Counted from the stretch's first letter, positions 25,957-34,800 are shown. The stretch: 64,000 nucleotides of DNA from Bacillota bacterium (GCA_023622515.1 JAMNZB010000007.1:1-64000), one strand, 5' to 3'. The notes: generated by a model from the letters alone, not told the origin. A program made the numbers and translations.

Positions 25957-26325
25957 ATGAAAATAGCAGTTCCTGTGGACCAAAAAACTTTAGATTCCGG
26001 TGTGTGTGCATCCTTTGGACGTGCCCCCTATTTCCTCATTTATGACTCGGAAAAGAAAGAAAGCAGCTTTATTGATAACAGTGCGGCAACCAGCGCCGGT
26101 GGGGCGGGAATTAGAGCAGCCCAAATAATTATCGATAGCGGGGCGGATGTCCTGCTTGCTCTGCGTCTGGGAGATAACGCTGCTGATGTGTTAAAACCGG
26201 CTGAGATAAAAATATATAAACCGACCCCGGTTTCTGCAAAAGAAAATATTGACGCTTTCCTTGCCGGCAATCTTTCATTGTTGGAAGATATTCATGCCGG
26301 CTTCCACAGACACGAGGGACGCTAA
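25957..26325 (+). CDS. NifX/NifB-family (dinitrogenase cofactor-binding fold) protein 1
   Basis: This 122-aa protein has the NifX/NafY/ORP fold (MKIAVPVDQ, FGRAPYFLIYD, AGIRAAQIIIDSGADVLLA). In known relatives the fold binds Fe-Mo precursors or, in Desulfovibrio orange protein, a Mo-Cu cluster. The C-terminus is His-rich (HAGFHRHEGR), a possible metal site. AAGGAGGAAG precedes the ATG. It is followed one base later by the first ATPase gene. No nitrogenase genes are in the window, so a nitrogenase role is unlikely. Confidence 0.88.
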   Translation: MKIAVPVDQKTLDSGVCASFGRAPYFLIYDSEKKESSFIDNSAATSAGGAGIRAAQIIIDSGADVLLALRLGDNAADVLKPAEIKIYKPTPVSAKENIDAFLAGNLSLLEDIHAGFHRHEGR

Positions 26326-26326
26326 A

Positions 26327-27187
26327 ATGAGAATAGCCGTGCTAAGCGGCAAGGGCGGTACAGGGAAAACACTGGTATCGGTAAATTTGGCAGCTGTGGC
26401 GAAAACAGCCATATATGTAGACTGTGATGTTGAAGAGCCGAATGGTCATCTTTTCTTCAAGCCCGAGGGGGTTCAAGAAGAAGATATAAGCGTTAAAATT
26501 CCCGAAGTGGATGAGGCCCTATGTAAGGGATGCCGTAAATGTGTTGATTTCTGTCAGTTTCATGCTCTTGCCTATGCCAAAAACAAACTAATTATTTTTG
26601 AAGAGGTTTGTCATTCCTGCGGAGGCTGTGTTTTGCTTTGTCCGGAAAAGGCTCTCTCGGAAAAAGATAAGGTCATTGGCAGAATTCAGCGGGGTACTTC
26701 AGAAGGTGTATCAGTACATACGGGAATTTTAAATACCGGTGAAGCCTCAGGTGTTCCCATCATTAATGAATTACTTGCCGAGACAAACTTAGAAGCCGGT
26801 AAAACAATTGTTATTGACTGCCCGCCCGGAAGTGCCTGCGTTGTCATGGAAAGCATTAAAGACGCAGACTACTGTATATTAGTGGCTGAGCCTACCCTCT
26901 TTGGTGCCCATAACCTCAAGATGGTGTATGACTTAGTAAGGCTGTTTAACAAACCCTTTGGAGTCGTTCTTAACAAGTGTTTAGGGGGGGATAATCCCTC
27001 GGAAAAATTTTGTGTAGAGAGAGAGATCAATATTTTAGACCGGATTCCTTTTGACCGTGAACTGGGAGTCTTGAACTCAAATGCGGAAATTGTCGTTCGT
27101 AAAAACGAAGACTATAGAAAAAAGTTTGGCTCTTTGTTTGAGGCAATTAAGAGGGAGGTGCAGAGTGAAGCAGTTATTAATTCTTAG
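26327..27187 (+). CDS. MinD/Mrp-type ATPase with two-cluster ferredoxin insert (1)
   Basis: This 286-aa protein is a deviant-Walker P-loop ATPase (GKGGTGKT, residues 8-15; later DCDVEEPNGHLF and VIDCPPG) with a ferredoxin-like insert that has two 4Fe-4S motifs: CKGCRKCVDFC (about 66-76) and CHSCGGCVLLCP (about 96-107). This architecture is that of the ParA/MinD ATPases in the Desulfovibrio orp operon and of many archaeal/clostridial Mrp-like proteins. ATG 26327 has GAGGGA eight bases upstream. It overlaps the second ATPase gene by 23 bp. Confidence 0.92.
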   Translation: MRIAVLSGKGGTGKTLVSVNLAAVAKTAIYVDCDVEEPNGHLFFKPEGVQEEDISVKIPEVDEALCKGCRKCVDFCQFHALAYAKNKLIIFEEVCHSCGGCVLLCPEKALSEKDKVIGRIQRGTSEGVSVHTGILNTGEASGVPIINELLAETNLEAGKTIVIDCPPGSACVVMESIKDADYCILVAEPTLFGAHNLKMVYDLVRLFNKPFGVVLNKCLGGDNPSEKFCVEREINILDRIPFDRELGVLNSNAEIVVRKNEDYRKKFGSLFEAIKREVQSEAVINS

Positions 27188-28028
27188 CGGCAAAGGCGGC
27201 ACCGGTAAGACGACCATAGCCAGTGCCTTTATAAAGCTGGCTCAGGCTAAGACCTATGCCGACTGTGATGTAGATGCTCCTAACTTGCACCTGGTTACCA
27301 ATTGGGAAACTGAACCTGAAAAAAGCAACTTTTATGGCTTGCCGAAAGCGGAAATTAATAGCCAATTGTGCACGGAATGTGATCTATGCCGACAGCATTG
27401 TCGCTTTGCGGCTATTTCAGTGGATGAAAAATATCAGGTGAATCCCTTTGCCTGTGAAGGCTGTGGGGTTTGCGAGTATGTCTGCCCGGCAGGAGCGGTC
27501 ACTCTAGTGCCTGCTGCAGCCGGAGAATTAATGCTTTATTCCGCTGGTGAAAAAGTCTTCTCCACAGCCCAGCTCAAAATGGGTAGCGGTACCTCCGGCC
27601 TACTTGTTTCCGAAGTAAAAAAACAAATGAGCTTAGCAGCGGTTGATACTAGTTTCGCTATTATTGACGGCTCGCCCGGGATAGGCTGTCCGGTTATTGC
27701 CTCCCTTAGCGGGGTTGACATGGTCCTAATCGTAGCGGAGCCCTCTATATCCGGCATAAGCGACATGGAGCGTATCATCAACACAGCGGCAAAGTTTGGG
27801 GTGAAGATAGCCATATGCGTCAACAAGTACGACACGAATATTGAAAATACCGGCAAGATTGAAGAGTTTTGCTTAAAACACAAGTTAGCTTTTGTTGGCC
27901 GGGTTCCCTTTGATCCCGCTGCCGTAAGAGCTGTTAACGATGGTCAAACGATTGTAGATATAGACTGCCCCTCAGGAAGGGCGGTTGAAAATATTTACCG
28001 CGAGACAATAGATTTACTTTTTGCCTAA
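27165..28028 (+). CDS. MinD/Mrp-type ATPase with two-cluster ferredoxin insert (2)
   Basis: This 287-aa paralogue of the previous gene has P-loop GKGGTGKTT and two 4Fe-4S motifs, CTECDLCRQHC (about 69-79) and CEGCGVCEYVCP (about 99-110). It keeps DCDVDAPNLHL and IIDGSPGIGCP. It starts with GTG 27165 after GGGAGGTG, inside the end of the first ATPase gene, so the two are translationally coupled and probably work as a pair. The last part (DGQTIVDIDCPSGRAV) is typical of this subfamily. Confidence 0.92.
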   Translation: MKQLLILSGKGGTGKTTIASAFIKLAQAKTYADCDVDAPNLHLVTNWETEPEKSNFYGLPKAEINSQLCTECDLCRQHCRFAAISVDEKYQVNPFACEGCGVCEYVCPAGAVTLVPAAAGELMLYSAGEKVFSTAQLKMGSGTSGLLVSEVKKQMSLAAVDTSFAIIDGSPGIGCPVIASLSGVDMVLIVAEPSISGISDMERIINTAAKFGVKIAICVNKYDTNIENTGKIEEFCLKHKLAFVGRVPFDPAAVRAVNDGQTIVDIDCPSGRAVENIYRETIDLLFA

Positions 28029-28042
28029 GGAGGCCGATTAAA

Positions 28043-28402
28043 ATGAAAAAAATTGCTGTAGCAAGTGACCAGGGAATGGTCACAGAACACTTTGGACATT
28101 GTGAAAATTTTATAATTTTCGATACTGAAAACGAACAAATTATTAAGCAAGAGATCCTTGCTAACCCCGGACACAAGCCGGGATTTCTACCTAATTTCCT
28201 TGCCGATTATGGGGTGGATTTGATTATTAGCGGAGGCATGGGCGGAGGTGCTATCGATATTTTTAATGAAAGAAACGTTGAGGTTCTCGTAGGTGCAAAA
28301 GGGAGTGCCGAAGAAGTAGTTGAAGCCTACCTGCAAGGTGCTCTTGAATCCACCGGTTCTGCTTGCCGGGAACACCTGTATCATGATGATTGCGAAAAAT
28401 AG
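28043..28402 (+). CDS. NifX-family (dinitrogenase cofactor-binding fold) protein 2
   Basis: This 119-aa protein has the same fold as the gene at 25957 (MKKIAVASDQGMVTEHFGHCENFIIFD, with GVDLIISGGMGGGAIDIF). It carries an extra Cys in FGHCENF and a C-terminal tail rich in Cys/His/Asp (ACREHLYHDDC) that could bind metal. TAAGGAGG precedes the ATG. It closes the operon and is followed by terminator hairpins. Confidence 0.9.
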   Translation: MKKIAVASDQGMVTEHFGHCENFIIFDTENEQIIKQEILANPGHKPGFLPNFLADYGVDLIISGGMGGGAIDIFNERNVEVLVGAKGSAEEVVEAYLQGALESTGSACREHLYHDDCEK

Positions 28403-28456
28403 CTGAAGGGCTTGAATGCCGGTTTCGTTAAATTGCCGGCAATGGAGTAAAAGTAT

Positions 28457-28541
28457 GCTACTTATCTAACCGGAGTTTTTATTAACTCCGGTATTTTTTT
28501 GCGCATAGAATTTTGCGAATAGACTGATAAGTAGCTTTTTT
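28457..28541 (+). repeat. Nested inverted repeat around the operon terminator
   Basis: GCTACTTATC (28457-28466) pairs perfectly with GATAAGTAGC (28526-28535), which is followed by TTTTTT. Inside this outer stem lies the complete terminator 28469-28500. The result is two stacked terminator-like structures, one inside the other. Confidence 0.5.
28469..28500 (+). terminator. Terminator of the NifU/NifX/MinD operon
   Basis: ACCGGAGTT and AACTCCGGT form a perfect 9-bp stem, followed by ATTTTTTT. Confidence 0.88.
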
Positions 28542-28677
28542 AAATCTAGAGGAGTATTGGACAAATTGAAGAGAGGAAGCAACAGTGATATAAAGTAACT
28601 TTCCAAGTAAATTTTAGAGGCGATTTGTGCAAATGTCATAACTTTGGTAAAAAACAGTGCAAAAGACCAAAGAAGAA

Positions 28678-28706
28678 TTGTAATTAGCCGGGAAATTTGG
28701 TATTAT
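28678..28706 (+). promoter_or_regulatory. Promoter of the peptide ABC importer operon
   Basis: TTGTAA (28678-28683), 17-bp spacer, TATTAT (28701-28706), giving a leader of about 45 nt before the binding-protein ATG. Confidence 0.65.
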
Positions 28707-28757
28707 TGCTAGCAGTGTAAATCGAAGTATTTACAACAATTTCAAAGGAGAAACAAT

Positions 28758-30296
28758 ATGAAAAAGAAATTATCAGTATTTCTAAGCTTAGTGATGCTAC
28801 TCGGTTTGTTTGTTGGACTCGTTCCCCAAAACGTTTTAGCTGACGAAGAGGTAAAGTACAAAGAAGAGTTAATCGTTGCTCAAGGTGCTGACCCGGTAAG
28901 TCTTGACCCTCATGGTCAAAACGATCAAAGCTCATCCCGTGTCCGCGTTCAAATTTTTGACAACCTGTTAACTCAAGATAAGAACATGGAATTCCAGCCC
29001 GGCCTTGCCGTATCCTGGGAACAAATTGACGAATTGACCGTTGAGTTTAAATTAAGAGAAGGGGTTGTATTCCAAAATGGTGAGGAATTTACCGCCGATG
29101 ACGTCATTTTTTCGTTAAAAAGATCCATTAACTCTCCCAGCACAGGCCATATCGTTCAAATGATCGATGAAGACAAGCTTGAAAAAATTGATGATTACAC
29201 CGTCCGTGTTGTAACCAAAAATCCTTTTGGACCTTTGCTTGCTCACTTAAGCCACCCGGCAGCCGCTATTGCCAACGAAAAAGCCGTTGAAGAAGCCGGT
29301 GACGATGTAGACATCCAACCGGTCGGAACAGGCCCTTATAAGCTTGTTGAATGGGCACGTGGTGACTATGTTAAATTGGAAAGAAATGAAGATTACTGGG
29401 GCGAACCTGCAAAAACCAAGTATGTCATCTTCCGTAACGTTGCTGAAAATGCCAACCGTACTATCGAAGTTGAAACAGGTGGTGCAGACATTTCCTATGA
29501 CATTCCTCCCAATGATGTTGCCCGTGTAGAAGAAAACGAAGATTTGCAACTCTTCCGTGATAGAAACTTCTCCACAACCTATGTTGGCTTTAACTGTGCC
29601 AAAGAACCCTTTGACAATCCTTTAGTCCGCCGCGCCATCAACCATGCCGTAGATATGGACTCCATTGTTGAAGTTGTCTACTACGGAACAGGTAACAAGG
29701 CCAGTGGTCCTCTTTCCTCAAATGTTACTTACGCTAACCAAGATTTAGAACCCTACGAATACAATCCGGAATTAGCTAAAGAACTCTTGGCAGAAGCCGG
29801 CTATGCTGATGGTTTTGATCTGGTTATCTGGACCAATGACAATAAACAACGTATGGACATTGCGGAAATCTTCCAAAATCAATTGCGTCAAGTTGGTATC
29901 AATGCAACATCTGAAGTTCTTGAATGGGGTGCCTACCTTACCAATACAGCACAAGGTGAACACGATATGTTTATCCTCGGCTGGGTAACCGTAACCGGTG
30001 ATGCAGACTATGGTCTCTATGCCCTCTTCCATTCCAGCCAGCATGGTGATGCCGGTAACCGTACTTTCTACACCAACGAACGTGTAGACGAACTACTTGA
30101 TATCGGACGTAATGCTACATCGGAAGAAGAACGTGCAGAAGCCTACGAAGAAGTCCAAGTCATTATCCGTGACGACGCCCCCTGGATCTTTACCTGGAAC
30201 GGTGAAGACTTAACCGCGGCAAGCGCCAAAGTTGAAGGTTTCGAATTGCATCCGGCAGGCCACTACAGATTAAAGAATGTCACCGTTCAGGAGTAA
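28758..30296 (+). CDS. Peptide ABC transporter substrate-binding protein (SBP family 5), no lipobox
   Basis: This 512-aa protein is a family-5 extracellular binding protein (DppA/OppA type): SLDPHGQNDQSS near the N-terminus, the signature YKLVEWARGDYVKLERNEDYWG (shortened here to its core GDYVKLERNEDYW, about 205), and DNPLVRRAINHAVD (about 290). It should deliver di- or oligopeptides to the permease encoded downstream. The signal peptide (residues 5-28) ends in NVLA-DEE, a signal peptidase I site, and has no Cys, so it is not a lipoprotein; in Gram-positive cells these proteins are normally lipid-anchored. GGAGAAACAAT precedes the ATG. It is first in a five-gene operon. Confidence 0.92.
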   Translation: MKKKLSVFLSLVMLLGLFVGLVPQNVLADEEVKYKEELIVAQGADPVSLDPHGQNDQSSSRVRVQIFDNLLTQDKNMEFQPGLAVSWEQIDELTVEFKLREGVVFQNGEEFTADDVIFSLKRSINSPSTGHIVQMIDEDKLEKIDDYTVRVVTKNPFGPLLAHLSHPAAAIANEKAVEEAGDDVDIQPVGTGPYKLVEWARGDYVKLERNEDYWGEPAKTKYVIFRNVAENANRTIEVETGGADISYDIPPNDVARVEENEDLQLFRDRNFSTTYVGFNCAKEPFDNPLVRRAINHAVDMDSIVEVVYYGTGNKASGPLSSNVTYANQDLEPYEYNPELAKELLAEAGYADGFDLVIWTNDNKQRMDIAEIFQNQLRQVGINATSEVLEWGAYLTNTAQGEHDMFILGWVTVTGDADYGLYALFHSSQHGDAGNRTFYTNERVDELLDIGRNATSEEERAEAYEEVQVIIRDDAPWIFTWNGEDLTAASAKVEGFELHPAGHYRLKNVTVQE

Positions 30297-30350
30297 TAGA
30301 TAATAGATTAAATTCCTGATCTAGGACAAAGACAATTTAGTTTAAGAAGA

Positions 30351-30382
30351 CAAAAGGGGGAGTGCCACACTCCCGCCTTTTG
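30351..30382 (+). other. Intercistronic hairpin after the binding-protein gene
   Basis: CAAAAGGGGGAGTG pairs with CACTCCCGCCTTTTG with a single bulged G and a CCA loop, giving about 13 bp. No T-run follows, and it ends 17 bases before the permease start. It is likely to protect the upstream mRNA from 3' decay and hold binding-protein output above permease output. Confidence 0.7.
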
Positions 30383-30398
30383 CTTATGAGGAGGAATA

Positions 30399-31328
30399 AT
30401 GATACGTTACATCTCGAAGAGGATTTTAATGATGCTTCCTGTTCTTCTAGGAGTTACATTAGTAGCCTTTACGATGCTGTATTTCACACCTGGAGATCCT
30501 GCAAGGCAAACCTTAGGTGAACAGGCAGGTGCTGAACAGCTGGAACAATTCCGCGAAATACATGGCTTAAATGACGGGTATTTTGTTCGTTTTGGTCGCT
30601 ATGTATACAATGCCGTCTTCAAACAGGACCTGGGTTTAAGTTACCGCAACAGGCAGCCGGTTTTTGCAGAGATTGCTACCCGCTTTCCCGCTACCTTAAA
30701 GCTTGCCGGCATGGGTGTCTTGCTGGCTGTATCAATTGGTATACCAGTGGGGATTATTTCAGCAATCAAGCAATACTCCCTGCTTGATAATGTGACCATG
30801 ATTTTAGCTTTGATTGGTGTCAGTATGCCAAACTTTTGGCAAGGGATGTTGCTGATTCTATTATTTTCTGTAAAATTAGGCTGGCTTCCTTCGTCCGGTT
30901 TTAATACATGGAAGCAGTTCATTTTGCCGGTTGTTACGCTCGGTACCTCAACAGCGGCCATTATTACCCGTATGACCCGCTCCAGTATGCTTGAGGTTAT
31001 TCGCGAGGACTACATTCGAACAGCTCGTGCGAAAGGGCAAAAGGAGTCCAAGGTTATTTTACGCCATGCACTAGGAAATGCCTTAATACCCATCATAACA
31101 ACCGTAGGCTTACAATTCGGTTACCTTCTTGGTGGTGCTGTTCTTACAGAGTCTATTTTCTCTGTGCCCGGGGTTGGTCGTTTAATCGTTGATTCCATCA
31201 AAATGAAAGACTTCCCTATTGTTCAAGGGGGTGTATTATTTATCGCCGTAACATTTAGTTTTGTTAACTTGTTTGTGGATATTTTATATGCCTTCGTAGA
31301 TCCGAGAATACGCTCACAGTATCGTTAG
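30399..31328 (+). CDS. Peptide ABC transporter permease (DppB/OppB type)
   Basis: This 309-aa membrane protein has six helices, the N-terminal pattern YISKRILMMLPVLLGVT of DppB-type permeases, and the EAA loop (DYIRTARAKGQKESKVILRHALGNALIP, seen about residues 205-230). It forms one half of the membrane channel with the next gene. GAGGAGG precedes the ATG. Family length is 305-340 aa. Confidence 0.93.
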   Translation: MIRYISKRILMMLPVLLGVTLVAFTMLYFTPGDPARQTLGEQAGAEQLEQFREIHGLNDGYFVRFGRYVYNAVFKQDLGLSYRNRQPVFAEIATRFPATLKLAGMGVLLAVSIGIPVGIISAIKQYSLLDNVTMILALIGVSMPNFWQGMLLILLFSVKLGWLPSSGFNTWKQFILPVVTLGTSTAAIITRMTRSSMLEVIREDYIRTARAKGQKESKVILRHALGNALIPIITTVGLQFGYLLGGAVLTESIFSVPGVGRLIVDSIKMKDFPIVQGGVLFIAVTFSFVNLFVDILYAFVDPRIRSQYR

Positions 31329-31342
31329 AGGAAGGAGTCAAG

Positions 31343-32239
31343 ATGATAAATTTTGTTGTAAATGATACGCAAGAAAGTTCTGTAGTGGAATATAAAAAGC
31401 GTTCGCAGTTTAGAGAAGTTACACGTAGATTGAGCCACGACAAGATGGCCATGCTGGGTCTTGCTATTTTAGTTGCACTGATTTTGATGGCTATTTTTGC
31501 TGATGTCATCGCTCCTGAAGGCTATGACAACCAGAACTTTATGATTCGTCATCAGGGCCCGAGCAAGGAACATTGGTTTGGCACAGATCACTTAGGCCGC
31601 TGTATCTTCGACCGGATTGTCCATGGTTCCAGAATTTCTCTTTCTGTTGGTATCATCAGTGTCGGTATCGCGATCTTTTTCGGTGGTTCACTAGGGGCAA
31701 TTGCCGGATACTATGGGGGCGTAGTCGATAACGCCATCATGAGATTTATGGATATTTTACTGGCTATTCCCAGTATTCTGCTTGCCATTTCTATCGTTTC
31801 TGCACTTGGAGGCGGTTTGTTTAACGTTATGCTTGCGGTCGGAATATCATCCATTCCCGGCTTTTCAAGAATTACCCGAGCTTCCATTATTACCATCAAG
31901 GAGCAGGAATTTGTAGAGGCGGCTAGGGCAGTAGGAGCCAGTGATGCGAGAATTATCCGCAGACACCTGCTTCCCAACGCCTTAGCCCCCATTATTGTTC
32001 AGGGAACACTCGGTGTTGCCGGTGCGATTTTATCTGCAGCCGGTCTTAGCTTTCTTGGCTTAGGCTTGTCTCCGCCAACCCCGGAATGGGGCGCCATGCT
32101 TTCAGCAGGTAGAGACCACATCCGTGACCATACCTGGTCAACCCTTTTCCCCGGTTTATTCATCATGATTACCATCTTGTCCCTAAATCTCTTGGGCGAT
32201 GGTCTACGTGATGCCCTGGATCCAAAACTAAAGAATTAA
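31343..32239 (+). CDS. Peptide ABC transporter permease (DppC/OppC type)
   Basis: This 298-aa membrane protein shows the DppC pattern: N-terminal helix preceded by RRLSHDKMAMLGLAIL, the segment HWFGTDHLGRCIFDRIVHG (core FGTDHLGRCIFDR), and an EAA loop (EFVEAARAVGASDARIIRRH). It pairs with the DppB-type subunit. AAGGAG lies six bases before the ATG, 14 bp after the preceding stop. Confidence 0.93.
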   Translation: MINFVVNDTQESSVVEYKKRSQFREVTRRLSHDKMAMLGLAILVALILMAIFADVIAPEGYDNQNFMIRHQGPSKEHWFGTDHLGRCIFDRIVHGSRISLSVGIISVGIAIFFGGSLGAIAGYYGGVVDNAIMRFMDILLAIPSILLAISIVSALGGGLFNVMLAVGISSIPGFSRITRASIITIKEQEFVEAARAVGASDARIIRRHLLPNALAPIIVQGTLGVAGAILSAAGLSFLGLGLSPPTPEWGAMLSAGRDHIRDHTWSTLFPGLFIMITILSLNLLGDGLRDALDPKLKN

Positions 32240-32253
32240 GAGGTATATGAATA

Positions 32254-33237
32254 ATGAAAGAAAAACCAATTTTAGAAATTAAAAATTTAACCGTTCATTA
32301 CGTAACCTCGGATGGTACGACACACGCTATTAACGACCTGAATCTTGAGTTATACGGAGGGCAAACCTTAGGGCTTGTAGGGGAAACCGGCGCCGGAAAA
32401 ACAACCACGGCTTTAGCCATGATGCACCTTATTCCGGATCCGCCCGGAAGAATTATTTCGGGAGAAATTCTTTTCAAAGGACAGGATTTGACGAAAATGA
32501 GGGAGAGTGACCTTAGGCAGATTCGCGGAAATCAAATTTCTATGATTTTCCAAGATCCTATGACTTCCTTGAATCCGACCATGACAGTCGGTGAGCAAAT
32601 TCGTGAAGGTATTGAATTACACCAAAATGTTACTAAGGCCGAAGCTATGAAAAGAGCTTCGGATATGCTTGAGATTGTAGGCATCCCCAGTGAGCGTTAC
32701 CAGGACTATCCCCACCAGTTTTCCGGCGGCATGAAACAGCGGGTTGTTATTGCTATGAGCCTGGCCTGTAATCCGGAAATTCTCATTGCGGATGAGCCGA
32801 CAACAGCGCTTGACGTTACGATTCAAGCCCAGGTCCTCAAGCTGATGGAAAACTTGAAGGATGACTTCAACACCTCCATGCTTATGATTACCCATGACTT
32901 GGGGGTAGTAGCCAATGTTTGTGATACCGTTGCCATTATGTATGCCGGTAGTATTATCGAAAAAGCAAACCGTAATGAACTTTTCAGAAATCCCAGACAT
33001 CCCTATACCATTGGACTTTTTGGCTCTATTCCTAACGTCTATGACGATTCAGACCGCCTTAATCCCATTGAGGGTTTAATGCCTGATCCCACAAACTTAC
33101 CAAGTGGCTGTCGTTTCCATCCGCGCTGCCCTCATGCTATGGAAATTTGTAAAAAGGAATTTCCCGGTCGAACGGATATTGAAGAAGGACATTTTGTTTT
33201 ATGTCACTTGTATGGACAAAAGGAGGGCCAAGCATAA
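32254..33237 (+). CDS. Peptide ABC transporter ATP-binding protein (DppD/OppD type)
   Basis: This 327-aa ATPase has Walker [11 protein letters not shown]-loop [10 protein letters not shown], signature FSGGMKQR, Walker [13 protein letters not shown] and H-loop THD. The C-terminal oligopeptide-transporter tail has a Cys cluster ([14 protein letters not shown]), which in relatives binds a 4Fe-4S cluster. It energises import with the next gene. The last codon overlaps the start of the next gene (TAATG). Confidence 0.94.
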   Translation: MKEKPILEIKNLTVHYVTSDGTTHAINDLNLELYGGQTLGLVGETGAGKTTTALAMMHLIPDPPGRIISGEILFKGQDLTKMRESDLRQIRGNQISMIFQDPMTSLNPTMTVGEQIREGIELHQNVTKAEAMKRASDMLEIVGIPSERYQDYPHQFSGGMKQRVVIAMSLACNPEILIADEPTTALDVTIQAQVLKLMENLKDDFNTSMLMITHDLGVVANVCDTVAIMYAGSIIEKANRNELFRNPRHPYTIGLFGSIPNVYDDSDRLNPIEGLMPDPTNLPSGCRFHPRCPHAMEICKKEFPGRTDIEEGHFVLCHLYGQKEGQA

Positions 33238-34208
33238 TGGAGAAAAAAGTCTTAGTCGAAGCAAAACAATTAAGCAAATACTTTAAAACTTCAGCAGGTA
33301 CCTTGCATGCTGTTGATCACATTGACTTTACGATTAACAGGGGGGAGACCTTGGGTTTGGTTGGTGAATCCGGTTGCGGTAAATCCACAACAGGAAGACT
33401 TCTTCTTCGTCTCCTTGAACCCACCACCGGTGAAGTTACCTATGATGGAGTAGATTTATTGGCCCTAGGTAAAAAAGAGATGAACGAGTATCGCAAGAAA
33501 ATGCAAATCGTTTTCCAAGATCCTTATTCTTCTCTAAATCCCAGGATGAGTTTGACAGAAATCATAGAGGAACCCTTGATTGTCAATAGTGACCTTACTA
33601 ATGCGCAAGAGCGTAGGAAGCGTGTGCGTCAATTGATGGATACGGTTGGCCTTGCCCAGCGCTTAGTTAATGCCTATCCCCACGAGCTGGATGGTGGCCG
33701 TCGTCAAAGAATCGGTATCGCCAGAGCCTTGGCTCTAAAGCCGGAGTTTATTGTTCAAGATGAGCCGGTTTCCTCTCTTGACGTATCTATTCAGGCCCAA
33801 ATTCTAAATCTCATGGCGGACTTGCAGGATGAACTGGGCTTAACCTACCTCTTCATTTCCCATGACCTTAGTGTAGTTAAGCATATCAGTGATCGTATTG
33901 CCGTTATGTATCTGGGCGTTATTGTGGAAAGTGCCGATGCCAAAGAGTTGTTTAAAAAGCAGGAGCATCCTTACACTCAAGCCTTGCTCTCTGCCTTACC
34001 GGTTCCCTCGGTGGATGTTGAACTGAACCCCATCATTTTAAAGGGGGAAATAACCTCGCCGATTGAGCCAAAAGATGCCTGCCGCTTTGCCGCACGTTGC
34101 AATTATAGGCAAGATATCTGTGACCAAAAGGCTCCGGAATTAAAAGAAATACGTCCCGGTCACAAAGTGGCTTGCCACTTTGCCGGACAACTGGAAGAAC
34201 AGATTTAA
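33237..34208 (+). CDS. Peptide ABC transporter ATP-binding protein (DppF/OppF type)
   Basis: This 323-aa ATPase has Walker [11 protein letters not shown]-loop [10 protein letters not shown], Walker [13 protein letters not shown] and H-loop SHD. The ABC signature is LDGGRRQ rather than LSGGQ, a variation I recall in other DppF-type proteins. The tail again has a Cys cluster ([14 protein letters not shown]). ATG 33237 shares its A with the TAA of the upstream gene, and AGGAGGG lies just before. It is the last gene of the importer operon. Confidence 0.94.
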   Translation: MEKKVLVEAKQLSKYFKTSAGTLHAVDHIDFTINRGETLGLVGESGCGKSTTGRLLLRLLEPTTGEVTYDGVDLLALGKKEMNEYRKKMQIVFQDPYSSLNPRMSLTEIIEEPLIVNSDLTNAQERRKRVRQLMDTVGLAQRLVNAYPHELDGGRRQRIGIARALALKPEFIVQDEPVSSLDVSIQAQILNLMADLQDELGLTYLFISHDLSVVKHISDRIAVMYLGVIVESADAKELFKKQEHPYTQALLSALPVPSVDVELNPIILKGEITSPIEPKDACRFAARCNYRQDICDQKAPELKEIRPGHKVACHFAGQLEEQI

Positions 34209-34220
34209 CCAAGCTTAGTT

Positions 34221-34229
34221 TGATATAAT
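34221..34229 (+). promoter_or_regulatory. Extended -10 promoter before the small membrane protein
   Basis: TGATATAAT is a perfect extended -10 element (TGnTATAAT). The predicted start at about 34236 coincides with the 5' base of the following hairpin. Confidence 0.5.
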
Positions 34230-34235
34230 GTTTTG

Positions 34236-34275
34236 GCGTGGGCAGGTACATCTTGTACTTGCCTACGCTATTTTA
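34236..34275 (+). terminator. Hairpin: importer-operon terminator or 5' leader hairpin
   Basis: GCGTGGGCAGGTACA and TGTACTTGCCTACGC form a 15-bp stem with two G-T pairs and a TCT loop, followed by TATTTTAG. It probably ends the importer operon, though it lies immediately after an extended -10 box, so it may also form the 5' end of the next transcript. Confidence 0.65.
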
Positions 34276-34294
34276 GAAATATGGAGAGGCAAGA

Positions 34295-34618
34295 ATGGCA
34301 AAAATATATAAAGAAAACGAGCAAACGAAAGATAAAATTGATGGAGAAGAAGAGAAAAAGGACTTCAAAACAAGGTTTTTAGAAAAGCGAAGGACTCCTT
34401 TAATGGGTAAGGAGCGGGCTAAAAAATTGTTCACGAGAAGTCTTGTTTTTATTCCTCTTTTGGCTATCTTCGATTATTTTTATCGAATGGTATTTGCAAC
34501 AAATCAAGTTTTACGAATCATTTTTGCCCTATTAGTAATACTTTGTGTCCTCGGTCTCTTACTTGGACTAGTTGGTGCCTACTACTTACTCAAGCATTGG
34601 GCCAATAAGCTGGATTAG
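34295..34618 (+). CDS. Small two-helix membrane protein, unknown function
   Basis: This 107-aa protein has a highly charged N-terminal half (residues 1-48, many Lys/Glu) and two membrane helices (about 50-66 and 72-97). I do not recognise a family. ATGGAGAGGCAAG supplies an SD before the ATG. It is flanked by hairpins on both sides and so appears to be its own unit. Confidence 0.7.
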   Translation: MAKIYKENEQTKDKIDGEEEKKDFKTRFLEKRRTPLMGKERAKKLFTRSLVFIPLLAIFDYFYRMVFATNQVLRIIFALLVILCVLGLLLGLVGAYYLLKHWANKLD

Positions 34619-34724
34619 GTTTTTGTTTTGAAAATAATCTTTAACGCTGCTTTGCTCAGAAACTTGCTTAGTCGCTCTTAAGCAACATGTCAAGAAGATT
34701 GTAAAAATTGATTTTGCAGCTTGT

Positions 34725-34765
34725 AAAAAGCCGGTATTTTTATTTAAAACAGCCGGCTTTTGTGT
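34725..34765 (+). terminator. Terminator-like hairpin before capA-like gene
   Basis: AAAAGCCGG (34726-34734) and CCGGCTTTT (34753-34761) pair over 9 bp with an 18-base loop, followed by GTGTTACTCTTTC. A modest T-run makes it a weaker terminator of the preceding gene. Confidence 0.6.
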
Positions 34766-34800
34766 TACTCTTTCTAGGTAGGAAAGGAGCTTTTTATCGA

